This document shows, in pieces, positions 30,033 through 37,641 of a stretch of 64,000 bases of DNA. This DNA comes from Afifellaceae bacterium (GTDB taxonomy: Bacteria > Pseudomonadota > Alphaproteobacteria > Rhizobiales > Afifellaceae), in NCBI GenBank assembly GCA_028284625.1, contig JANQRH010000009.1:1-64000 (forward strand), given 5' to 3'. Positions within the stretch are counted from its first letter, which is position 1. Each line of letters starts with the position of its first letter. A program made the position numbers and the translations under genes. The notes under the pieces are model-generated. The model did not search any database, was not told where the DNA came from, and saw only the letters and a list, made by a program, of their open reading frames with translations.

Positions 30033-30122
30033 CCGCACCCGCCCATGCCGCAGATGAGCCTGACGCGCCAGGAGATCCAGGATCTGCTCGCCTATATCGC
30101 CAGCCTGAAATAGGGGCGGCGG
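30033..30122 (+). pseudogene. Duplicated 3' end of the cytochrome c gene
   Basis: This 90-base segment matches 29000-29089 with four mismatches, which includes the last codons (HPPMPQMSL to AYIASLK), the TAG stop and ten bases of downstream sequence (GGGGCGGCGG). All four differences are synonymous. The segment begins five bases after the stop of the quinone reductase gene and has no start codon or heme site. Confidence 0.92.
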
Positions 30123-30134
30123 CTTCGCATGGCC

Positions 30135-30968
30135 TTAGGCGCGGGCCAGAATGGCGAGTTCTCCTGCCTCTGGCGTCCAAGGTTCGCCGGTCGTGAGTGC
30201 GAGGGCTTCTTCGACCACCAGACCGGCCTGCGCGACTTCAGCCGAGATCGTCTCGGGATCAAAATATTGCAGCCAATTGAATATCTCGAACCGGCGTCTC
30301 AGATCGACGATCAGGTACCGGTCGAGGGCGAGCTTTTCCTCGTCGTAGAGGAAGGTGGTCTGGAAACCGAAATGATCATCAGGTGACCAGAAATCCCCCA
30401 TCGGATTGCGGCCGTACGTCGCCGCTTCGTGCCGCGCGGCGAATTGCGGAACCGTGTACACATCAAAAACGAAGGTCCCACCGGGTTTCAGCATTCGATT
30501 GATCCGCCTCACGAGGCTCTGCCTGCTTTGTGGCGAGAGGGTGCAGTAATCGCAGTAGATCAAGGTGACGATATCCTGGTCGCCAGGCAGATCGTCGGCC
30601 AGATAATCGGCTTGCCGATACGCGATGTCCAAGTTCTTTGCGGTGGCTTCTGCGCGGGCGTGCGCAAGAGAGACGGCGGAGAAGTCGACGCCGGTCACCT
30701 GAGCGCCCCTTTCCGCCATGCGTGTTGCGTAGAGGCCCGGGCCGCAGCCCAAGTCGCAAACAGCCTTGCCGGAAAGGCCAATCTTGCGGTCGAACCAGTC
30801 CACGATCCCGTCGATGATCGGAACGCGGCGCGAGGCTAGGTCTGTGCCCTGATCCAGATGATATTCCAGCATCTTCTGTGCGATCCAAGGATCGGTCCAG
30901 AGCGTGTCCGTCGTATAGCGCGAGAACGGCTCTGGCTTCCGGTTGAGGTCGTCCAGATCGGAGTACAT
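30135..30968 (-). CDS. Class I SAM-dependent methyltransferase
   Basis: A 277-residue methyltransferase with motif I VCDLGCGPGLYATRMAERG near residue 90, motif II VTGVDFSAVSLAHA and motif IV VTLIYCDYCTLSPQSR. The C-terminal domain has an additional beta-rich part (FGFQTTFLYDEEKLALDRYL). The substrate is unknown. Similar proteins occur in small detoxification loci, but nothing in the neighbourhood points to a partner. Confidence 0.82.
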   Translation of the reverse strand: MYSDLDDLNRKPEPFSRYTTDTLWTDPWIAQKMLEYHLDQGTDLASRRVPIIDGIVDWFDRKIGLSGKAVCDLGCGPGLYATRMAERGAQVTGVDFSAVSLAHARAEATAKNLDIAYRQADYLADDLPGDQDIVTLIYCDYCTLSPQSRQSLVRRINRMLKPGGTFVFDVYTVPQFAARHEAATYGRNPMGDFWSPDDHFGFQTTFLYDEEKLALDRYLIVDLRRRFEIFNWLQYFDPETISAEVAQAGLVVEEALALTTGEPWTPEAGELAILARA

Positions 30969-31050
30969 CTTTGTGTCATTCCTTGCGGTACAGTTCCGCC
31001 TTGCGAGGCAAACACTGACGCGGGCATGTTCGCGTCTAAGGGGCCACGGC

Positions 31051-31845
31051 CTAACTCGTCAGCAAGCCGTCTTCCGCCAGCTCCTGCCCGCGTGCCTTGC
31101 GGAACCGGGCCACTAGGTCCTCCACCGTCAGGTCCTTGCGTTCCGGGTCGCGCACGTCGAGCACGATCTCGCCTTCATGCAGCATGATGGTGCGCGAGCC
31201 GAATTCCAGTGCCTGACGCATGGAATGCGTGACCATCAGCACGGTTAGCCCAAAACGCTTGGCGAGCGTATCAGTCAGGCCCAGCACGAACTCCGCATTG
31301 GCCGGGTCGAGCGCGGCGGTGTGCTCGTCAAGCAGCACGACGGATGAGGGGGCAAGCGTTGCCATGATCAAGGCCAACGCCTGACGTTGACCGCCTGACA
31401 ACGACCCGATGGGCTGGTCGAGGCGCTTCTCAAGCCCGATCTCAAGCTCGGCGACACGCTCCAGGACGGAGCGCATGCGGCTCGGGGCAAGGGCATCGCG
31501 CAGGCCGCGCCGCGCGCCGCGGCGTGATGCGATCGCCAGGTTCTCTCCGATCGTCAGCCGACCGCAGCTTCCCGCAAGCGGATCCTGAAAGACACGCGCA
31601 ACAAGGCGCGCGCGTCCTTGTGCGGCGTGGCGCGTGACGTCGCGATCTGACAGCACGACACGGCCGGCTTCCGGCACCACGTCGCCGGCGATCGCGGATA
31701 GCAAGGTGGATTTGCCGGAGCCGTTTGAGCCGATGACGCAGCAGAATTCCTGGTCGGCGACCTCAAGCGTCACGTTTTTCAGCGCGTGTCGCTCCAGCGG
31801 CGTGCCCGCGCTGAAGCGCACCGACAGACCGTGCACGGCAATCAT
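31051..31845 (-). CDS. ABC transporter ATP-binding protein (TrpZ-like)
   Basis: A 264-residue ATPase with Walker A GSNGSGKST near residue 42, the signature LSGGQRQALALIMATL and Walker B VVLLDEHTAALDP. The EHTAALDP form is common in the family of importers that go with the TrpX/TrpY-type components. The ATG at 31845 overlaps the stop of the permease gene (ATGA). The frame is open upstream to 32274, but that part is a shadow of the permease gene. Confidence 0.88.
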   Translation of the reverse strand: MIAVHGLSVRFSAGTPLERHALKNVTLEVADQEFCCVIGSNGSGKSTLLSAIAGDVVPEAGRVVLSDRDVTRHAAQGRARLVARVFQDPLAGSCGRLTIGENLAIASRRGARRGLRDALAPSRMRSVLERVAELEIGLEKRLDQPIGSLSGGQRQALALIMATLAPSSVVLLDEHTAALDPANAEFVLGLTDTLAKRFGLTVLMVTHSMRQALEFGSRTIMLHEGEIVLDVRDPERKDLTVEDLVARFRKARGQELAEDGLLTS

Positions 31846-32723
31846 GGCGTGGGCCTCGGCTGGCGAAGGCGCGGCAGGATCAGCGTGAAGAGCACGAGTA
31901 CGGCGGTCGCAAGGTTCAGGTCGGACGGGGTGAGGCCGAGGAAATCGAGGTTCAGCGCTAACTGCACCGCCAGGCGGTATAGCACGGAGCCGAGCACGCA
32001 AGCGGCGACGGCGACGATCATGCCGCCGCGCGGCAGCAGCGTCTCGCCGACAATGACGGCGGCAAGTCCGACGACGATCGTGCCGACGCCGGAGGTGACA
32101 TCGGCGAAGCCGTTGGTCTGCGCAAAGAGCGCGCCGGCCAGCGCGACCATGGCGTTGGAGAGCGCAACGCCTGCCATGATCATCGCACCGACCCGCACGC
32201 CTTGTGCCCGCGCCATGCGCGGATTGGCGCCAGTGGCGCGCATGGCGAGGCCGAGATCGGTCCGCAGGAACCACGCCAAGAAGATCACGCCGATCGCGGC
32301 AAGCACGAACACGAAGAGCGGCCGCGCCAGATAGGAGGTGAGACCAAGCTCATAGATCGGCGTGAGCACCGTCTCTTGATTGAGGATCGCGATGTTGGGG
32401 CGGCCCATGACCCGCAGATTGATGGAGAACAGCGCGATCATCGTCAGGATGGATGCAAGCAGGTGCAGGATCTGGAACCGCACGCTCACGAAGGCGGTGA
32501 AGAGCCCGGCCATGGCCCCAGCGACGCAGGCTATTGCCGTCGCCAGCCACGGATTCCATCCGGAGATGATCATCACAGCGACGACGGCTGCGCCGAGCGG
32601 GAACGAGCCATCGACGGTGAGGTCGGGGAAGTCGAGAATGCGGAAGGAGAGAAAGACGCCGAGCGCAACGAATGCGTAGACGAGCCCGAGCTCGACAGCT
32701 CCGAAGAAGGCGATGGCCGACAT
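31842..32723 (-). CDS. ABC transporter permease (TrpY-like, BPD inner-membrane type)
   Basis: A 293-residue polytopic protein with about eight to nine membrane helices. It carries LDFPDLTVDGSFPLGAA near residue 31 and GLAMRATGANPRMARAQG near residue 160, both typical for permeases related to branched-chain amino acid systems and assigned to tryptophan or other substrates. It lies between the substrate-binding protein and the ATPase genes in one operon. Confidence 0.88.
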   Translation of the reverse strand: MSAIAFFGAVELGLVYAFVALGVFLSFRILDFPDLTVDGSFPLGAAVVAVMIISGWNPWLATAIACVAGAMAGLFTAFVSVRFQILHLLASILTMIALFSINLRVMGRPNIAILNQETVLTPIYELGLTSYLARPLFVFVLAAIGVIFLAWFLRTDLGLAMRATGANPRMARAQGVRVGAMIMAGVALSNAMVALAGALFAQTNGFADVTSGVGTIVVGLAAVIVGETLLPRGGMIVAVAACVLGSVLYRLAVQLALNLDFLGLTPSDLNLATAVLVLFTLILPRLRQPRPTP

Positions 32724-32776
32724 GAGGATCGCCGCTGGGAGCGGGGACGCGTGCGCCCCCGCTTCTCACTTGGTTG

Positions 32777-33748
32777 CTATTCGACGACCTTGGCGGCGCG
32801 ATCCAGTACGGCTTGCGGCAGTGTAATGCCGATGGTCGCGGCCGTTGCCTTGTTCACCTGAAGGTCGGAGCCGGAGGCGAAGATCACCTCAAGCGAACCG
32901 GGGTCGGTCCCCTTCAGGACTTGATCGACAAGGGCGGCTGTCTCCACGCCGACCTGGAAATAGTTGAAGCCGACAGCGGCGAGCGCGCCGCGGGCTACGC
33001 TGTCGGTGTCGGCGGCGTAGAGCGGCAGGTTTGCCTCGTTGGCAACGCCGACGGCCGACTCCAAGGCGGAGACGATGGTGTTGTCGGTCGGGACGTAGAT
33101 GGCGTCGACCTTGCCGACGAGCGAGCGTGCAGCCGCCTGAACCTCGGCGGATTTCGTCGCCGGTCCGTCGACCACGGTGATTCCGGCGGCGTTCGCCTCC
33201 TGCCGGACGGAGGCGAGCGAGGAAACGGAGTTCGCTTCACCGGGATTATAGAGCACGCCGAGGCGTTCCACGGTCGGCGTGATCTCCTTGATCAGCGCGA
33301 TGTGATCGCCGATGGGCGCCATGTCGGAGACGCCGGTGACGTTGGCGCCCGGTGCTTCGATCGACGAGACAAGCCCAGCGGCCAGCGGATCGGTGACAGC
33401 GGAAAAGATCAGAGGAATCTCGGTTGTCGCGGCAGCGACGGCCTGAGCGGACGGCGTTGAGATCGCCACGATGACGTCAGCGGCGTCGCCGACAAACTGC
33501 CGTGCAATCTGAGCGGCGGTGGCCGGATTACCCTGCGCGGTCTCGTAGGTGAAGGTCACGTCGGTGCCTTCGGCATGGCCGAGATCGGCCAGTCCCTTCT
33601 TGATGCCGTCGCGCACGGCGTCCAGCGCCGGGTGCTCGACGATTGCGGTGATGGCGACGGTCTTCGGTTCCGCGGCCGCGCCAGTCACTCCGGCAACCAA
33701 CACAGCCGCGGCAAGGCCATAGGCGAGAGTCTTCATGATCCGCTCCAT
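32777..33748 (-). CDS. ABC transporter substrate-binding protein (TrpX-like, DUF534)
   Basis: A 323-residue periplasmic protein with a signal peptide (about 1-26, ending GAAAEP). It shows the type I periplasmic binding fold: VAITAIVEHPALDAVRDGIKKGL, VIVAISTPSAQAV, PLIFSAVTDPLAAGLV and YVPTDNTIVSALES. These blocks match the TrpX/DUF534 group, which binds aromatic amino acids or other small ligands. It is the first gene of the three-gene importer operon. An ATG at 33736 is an alternative start. Confidence 0.88.
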   Translation of the reverse strand: MERIMKTLAYGLAAAVLVAGVTGAAAEPKTVAITAIVEHPALDAVRDGIKKGLADLGHAEGTDVTFTYETAQGNPATAAQIARQFVGDAADVIVAISTPSAQAVAAATTEIPLIFSAVTDPLAAGLVSSIEAPGANVTGVSDMAPIGDHIALIKEITPTVERLGVLYNPGEANSVSSLASVRQEANAAGITVVDGPATKSAEVQAAARSLVGKVDAIYVPTDNTIVSALESAVGVANEANLPLYAADTDSVARGALAAVGFNYFQVGVETAALVDQVLKGTDPGSLEVIFASGSDLQVNKATAATIGITLPQAVLDRAAKVVE

Positions 33749-33886
33749 ACTTTGGCAGACGAGTGGGGCTGGTGCTTTGGTATCATTCCGCGCGAGGAGG
33801 GGTCGAGACCAAAAGCGCGGGATTCTTAAGGCGGAGCGGTGGGCGCGAGGGCGCGCCCGGTCCCGTGAAGGGCGTCGGCAGCTGCG

Positions 33887-34267
33887 TCAGGCGTCCTTGG
33901 GGTCGGCCGGGCCCATCCCGTTCTTGTGCTGCTTGGCGGCGATGCCGAAGATCGTGCGGCGGCGCTCAAGCTCCTCGCAGATGTCGTCGAAGGGGATGTC
34001 CATCCCGTCTAGGAGCACCACGAGATTATAGAGAAGGTCGGCCGCCTCCATGATCGCGGCTTCGCGGTTTTGCTGAATTGCCTCGATCGCGAGTTCAGTT
34101 GCTTCTTCGACGACCTTCTTGGCCTGCTGGGGTGCGCCGTCGGAAATCAGCTTGGTTGTCCGAGGGAAGCGTGCCGCCTGCTTGCCGACATGCTTCAGGT
34201 CGTCCTCAAGCTGGTGGATGGCGTCGAAGCCACCGGAGGGGCTGTGATGTGTTTCCATTCGGCTCAT
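33887..34267 (-). CDS. HisE-like/MazG-like pyrophosphohydrolase
   Basis: A 126-residue all-alpha NTP pyrophosphohydrolase. The metal-binding pattern is KKVVEEATELAIEAI followed by EAADLLYNLVVLLDG, which fits phosphoribosyl-ATP diphosphatase (HisE). It is not near other his genes. The C-terminal part lacks the usual HisE ending, so another nucleotide substrate is possible. AAGGAAG precedes the ATG. Confidence 0.65.
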   Translation of the reverse strand: MSRMETHHSPSGGFDAIHQLEDDLKHVGKQAARFPRTTKLISDGAPQQAKKVVEEATELAIEAIQQNREAAIMEAADLLYNLVVLLDGMDIPFDDICEELERRRTIFGIAAKQHKNGMGPADPKDA

Positions 34268-34588
34268 GTTGTTCTTCCTTAGAAGCCGCTCAATTCTAGC
34301 GCCGCGCCCCCCTCTGAGAGCCCATTATAGCAGTGTCGAACCGCTTTGTGTCGAGACCAAGGCTCCAATGCAGTAAACAGCCGTTCAGTCGTCGCCAGCG
34401 TCTCAACTTCCATACGACATCGCCCTTCCTCCGAACGGGGTACCGGGAGCACCGAACAACTTGTCCCTGAGCGACGCGGCGGGTGATTCGTCATTCAAGA
34501 TAGTCGATTGAACCGCATAAGCGAAATCCGGCGAGAAGCGCCTCGAAGGACCGGATGGCGGGGCATGCCCAATTGCAGGAACTGAGCT
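34268..34588. other. Intergenic region without a supported gene
   Basis: About 320 bases between the HisE-like and TrmO-like genes, both on the minus strand. A 44-codon minus-strand frame (34413 to 34279) ends eleven bases before the HisE-like gene, but it has no family match and only a weak ribosome binding site. I see no clear terminator or promoter. Confidence 0.5.
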
Positions 34589-35074
34589 TCAGAGCTCAGG
34601 CGGGACGTCGACGCTTGGGAGCCAAGGCTTGATATCGAGGATCGGCGTCGCGTCGAGACAATCCAACGCGTCGACTTCAAGAACGCCAGCATCCACGTCG
34701 CATGACAAAAGGCGCACGATGTGAAGGCCGATCGGGTTCGGGCGAACCGGCGAGCGCAACGAAAACACGCTGCGGACATGCTCGCTATGGCGCGGAGCTT
34801 GCACAAGGAGATCGCGGCGCGCGCGGTCAAACCAACTGAGCACAACGATCGGCGATCCGACGGCAAGATCACGCAGGCCGGGCCGCCACGGTGGATCGAT
34901 CTCCAGCCGCCCCCAGCCGTCGCGCTCTCGGGCCTGGCGCAGGTTACGGGGCATGGCGCCACGCTCCGTCCACGGCGTTCGCGCCTTGCCGATGAAGACG
35001 AGACCGGCATCGGCCGGCAGCGTCGCGGGATCGACGGAGGCGCGGATTTCTCCTGGTCTTTCGGGCTGATCCAT
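34589..35074 (-). CDS. TrmO-like tRNA methyltransferase (TsaA/UPF0066 family)
   Basis: A 161-residue beta-barrel protein with the family block SVFSLRSPVRPNPIGLHIVRLL near residues 97-118 and the C-terminal LDIKPWLPSVD. TrmO methylates N6-threonylcarbamoyladenosine at tRNA position 37. The start is uncertain: 35074 (MDQPERPGEI) is used here, and a GTG at 35104 is in frame. The gene is divergent from the ArsR-methyltransferase gene, so the shared gap includes the operator at 35200. Confidence 0.82.
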   Translation of the reverse strand: MDQPERPGEIRASVDPATLPADAGLVFIGKARTPWTERGAMPRNLRQARERDGWGRLEIDPPWRPGLRDLAVGSPIVVLSWFDRARRDLLVQAPRHSEHVRSVFSLRSPVRPNPIGLHIVRLLSCDVDAGVLEVDALDCLDATPILDIKPWLPSVDVPPEL

Positions 35075-35199
35075 GAGGTTCTTGCAGCTTTGTTGCAGCC
35101 ACACTTACGCCGGCCTGAGCCAAGGAGCAAAGCCTTCGCTTGGCCGTTGATCCCCAAGCACGGATGTCCGTCGCTTGACGAGAACTCGTAACGATATAA

Positions 35200-35215
35200 A
35201 GATATCCGCATATCT
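35200..35215. promoter_or_regulatory. Operator-like inverted repeat before the ArsR-MTase/metF operon
   Basis: AGATAT and ATATCT flank CCGC. A further GATAT lies just upstream (35193-35197), so overlapping half-sites are possible. It ends 14 bases before the chosen TTG start. It is a natural candidate for binding by the ArsR domain encoded downstream. Confidence 0.6.
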
Positions 35216-35229
35216 TGCGGAGAGGCGCA

Positions 35230-36213
35230 TTGGGTTCATCGGTCGAATTGCTGGTCCATCAGATGAAGGCTGCGGGCGACGAGACCCGCATTCGACTGCT
35301 GGCGATCCTTCAGCATGGCGAGCGCACGGTGAAAGAGCTGACCGAGATCTTCGGGCAGTCGCAGCCGCGCATCTCGCGCCATCTGAAGGTGCTCACCGAT
35401 GCAGGGCTCGTGAGCCGCACGCCGGAGGGCTCGTGGGTCTATTATCGCCTGACAGACGACACCGGCCGTGCCGTCGCGCTCGGTATTCTCAACGGCCTCG
35501 ATCAGTCCGATCCGACGCTACGGCGCGACAATGATCGGCTCGTCGCACTCCAGTGGCGTAACCGCGAAGCCGCCGAGCACTACTTCGCCCAGCACGCAAG
35601 TTGCTGGGACGAGATACGCTCGCTGCATGTGCCGGAACGGCAGGTGGAAGAAGCCATCCTGCAATGCGCAGGCGAGGGCCCGTTCCGCGCGATGCTCGAT
35701 ATCGGCACCGGCACCGGCCGCATGCTTGAGCTTTTCGCGGGTCGTTATGAGCGAGCGGTCGGCATCGATCTCTCGCCTGCCATGTTGTCGGTGGCGCGTG
35801 CCAATCTTGAGCGCGCGGGGCTCGACAATGCGCGTGTGCGGCTCGGCGATGTGATGAATCCGCCGGTGCTGCGCGACAGCTTCGATCTCGTGATCATTCA
35901 TCAGGTGCTGCATTTCCTCGACGAGCCGGGGCGGGCGCTGGCGGAGGCGGCGGGCGCGCTGGCGGCCGGGGGTCGACTTCTGGTCATCGATTTCGCGCCG
36001 CATGAGCTGGAATATCTGCGCCAGGCACACGCCCACAGAAGGCTCGGCTTCAGCCGCGAGCAGATGAAGATCTGGGCGTCGGCGGCCGGACTTCGGCTGG
36101 CAAGCGTTGAAGACCTGGCGCCGCAGGACGAAGCGGGCGGCCTGACGGTGACGATCTGGTCGGCGCGCAACAAGCGCGCGACCGGTTCCGGACGAAAAAA
36201 GGCGGAGGCATAG
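35230..36213 (+). CDS. ArsR-type regulator fused to a SAM-dependent methyltransferase
   Basis: A 327-residue protein. Residues 1-90 are an ArsR winged helix (LKVLTDAGLVSRTPEGSWVYY is the recognition helix and wing). Residues about 120-310 are a class I methyltransferase fold with LDIGTGTGRMLELFAGRY and VGIDLSPAMLSVARANLE. Such fusions commonly precede metF in this group and may sense SAM to control methionine genes. I chose the TTG at 35230, with GGAGAGG five bases upstream; a TTG at 35215 is also in frame. metF starts two bases after the stop. Confidence 0.85.
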   Translation: MGSSVELLVHQMKAAGDETRIRLLAILQHGERTVKELTEIFGQSQPRISRHLKVLTDAGLVSRTPEGSWVYYRLTDDTGRAVALGILNGLDQSDPTLRRDNDRLVALQWRNREAAEHYFAQHASCWDEIRSLHVPERQVEEAILQCAGEGPFRAMLDIGTGTGRMLELFAGRYERAVGIDLSPAMLSVARANLERAGLDNARVRLGDVMNPPVLRDSFDLVIIHQVLHFLDEPGRALAEAAGALAAGGRLLVIDFAPHELEYLRQAHAHRRLGFSREQMKIWASAAGLRLASVEDLAPQDEAGGLTVTIWSARNKRATGSGRKKAEA

Positions 36214-36215
36214 CT

Positions 36216-37112
36216 GTGATCCAAGCAAGCATCAGCGGCGCCAAGCCGCCGACGATGTCGTTTGAGCTTTTTCCGCCCAAGTCCGATGCGCAGTTCGCCA
36301 CGCTGCAAACGACGGTGGATCGGCTTGCGGCGTTCCGTCCGGAGTTCTTCTCCGTCACCTATGGGGCAGGCGGCAGCACGCAGGATCGATCACGCAGCGC
36401 CGTGCGCCATATTTTGGATCGCCGACTGCCGGTCGCCGCTCATCTGACCTGCGCGGGTGCAAGCCGCGACGCCGTCAAGGAGACGATCGCGTGGTTCCGC
36501 CGTGCGGGCGTCGCGCATTTCCTGGCGCTTCGCGGCGATCCGCCTGGCGGGCTTTCGGAGCGCTACGCGCCGCATCCCGACGGCTTCACCGACACGGCCG
36601 ATCTGGTTGAGGCTTTGCAACAGGCCGGCGCGGCGCAAGTCACCGTCTCTGCCTATCCAGAGCGTCATCCGCAAAGCCCCGATTGGCGCACGGAGATCGA
36701 CGTCTTGAAGCGCAAGGTCGACGCCGGCGCCGTTCGCGCGATCACGCAGTTCTTCTTCGACAACGATGTGTTCGAGGCTTACGTCGAGCGCGTCCGCAGC
36801 GCGGGGATCTCGATTCCGATCGTGCCGGGCATCATCCCGATCCACCGTTTTCCGTCGATCCGCGATTTCGCGAGCCGCTGCGGCGCAGCGATACCGACCG
36901 ATCTGGCGCGCCGCTTCGATGGGCTCGACCCGGCCTCCGCCACGCACGGGCTGGTTGCCGCCGCTGTCGCCGCGGAGCAGGTGTCGGATCTCATGGCGCG
37001 CGGCGTCGATGCGTTCCACATCTACACGCTGAACCGCTCCGAGCTACCGGAAGCGGTGTGCCGGATCGTGGGCGTGGCGGCTGAAACAGAGAAGACAGCC
37101 TGCGCTGCGTGA
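36216..37112 (+). CDS. metF: Methylenetetrahydrofolate reductase MetF
   Basis: A 298-residue FAD enzyme that makes 5-methyltetrahydrofolate for methionine synthesis. Family blocks are MSFELFPPKSDAQF, FFSVTYGAGGSTQDRS, VAAHLTCAGASR, FLALRGDPPGG, ITQFFFDNDVFEAYVER, VPGIIPIHRF and FHIYTLNRSELPEAVCRI. It is almost certainly cotranscribed with the ArsR-methyltransferase gene. The GTG start is taken because it follows that stop closely. Confidence 0.95.
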   Translation: MIQASISGAKPPTMSFELFPPKSDAQFATLQTTVDRLAAFRPEFFSVTYGAGGSTQDRSRSAVRHILDRRLPVAAHLTCAGASRDAVKETIAWFRRAGVAHFLALRGDPPGGLSERYAPHPDGFTDTADLVEALQQAGAAQVTVSAYPERHPQSPDWRTEIDVLKRKVDAGAVRAITQFFFDNDVFEAYVERVRSAGISIPIVPGIIPIHRFPSIRDFASRCGAAIPTDLARRFDGLDPASATHGLVAAAVAAEQVSDLMARGVDAFHIYTLNRSELPEAVCRIVGVAAETEKTACAA

Positions 37113-37225
37113 CGCGCGCGATCGCATCGCCCAGATGCTCACGTCTTTATCGGAAGGTGCCGCCGGCGGCCCACGCCCCATGAGATGCTTGCGGGCCGCC
37201 GACGGCGAATTGGAGCCCGCAAATC

Positions 37226-37309
37226 TCAGAGCAGTCCGAAGACGATCGCTCCAAGAAATACAAAAGCGGCGCACACCGCGAGAAGATTCAGAGGCTTAAT
37301 GAAGGTCAT
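37226..37309 (-). CDS. 27-residue hydrophobic small protein
   Basis: ATG at 37309 is followed by 27 codons that make a single membrane helix: MTFIKPLNLL, then AVCAAFVFLGAIVFGLL. A strong site AGGAGGGAGG lies about 8 bases upstream on the minus strand. The composition (Phe-Ile-Lys-Pro start, all-hydrophobic remainder) fits a small inner-membrane protein. It lies in the 570-bp gap between metF and the decarboxylase gene. I do not know its function. Confidence 0.6.
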   Translation of the reverse strand: MTFIKPLNLLAVCAAFVFLGAIVFGLL

Positions 37310-37641
37310 GAGGATGGCCTCCCTCCTACTTCACGCTGTGATTTTATCGCGGAACTCAAGCGTGCAGAACCGCTAAATTGTGATGCACTGCACAATCAGT
37401 TGGCTGACATTTGGGCTTGACTTGAAATTTCACGAAATGTGTCAATTCGTTAACGACTGGACATGGGGCAATTCTCAATCATCCACAGGCGCGAATGATC
37501 GGCATTGCCTGTTGCAAAAGCGTCTTGTTTAGCCATGACAATGATTCGAATGGGCCGGATTCTGTCCAGCGGGCGCGAGCGTAACCGACCGGGAACCATC
37601 CTATAATAATCGCGATTTGAACCCCGACGGGCCGCGTCGCG
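37310..37641. other. AT-richer intergenic region upstream of the PLP decarboxylase
   Basis: About 330 bases, noticeably less GC-rich than the surroundings. It contains a TTGACT (37419) and a TATAAT (37602-37607), but the latter has only a weak -35 partner. An inverted repeat GAAATTTC occurs near 37425-37432. I see no gene here. Confidence 0.4.

Noticed and set aside
34279..34413. 44-codon minus-strand frame directly upstream of the HisE-like gene
   Set aside because: No family similarity, only a weak ribosome binding site and no signal or membrane segment. Position alone is not enough to call a gene.
35161..35229. SAM riboswitch upstream of the ArsR-MTase/metF operon
   Set aside because: The stretch is too short and too simple. 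It holds a small inverted repeat that fits a protein operator, and none of the SAM riboswitch core motifs is seen.
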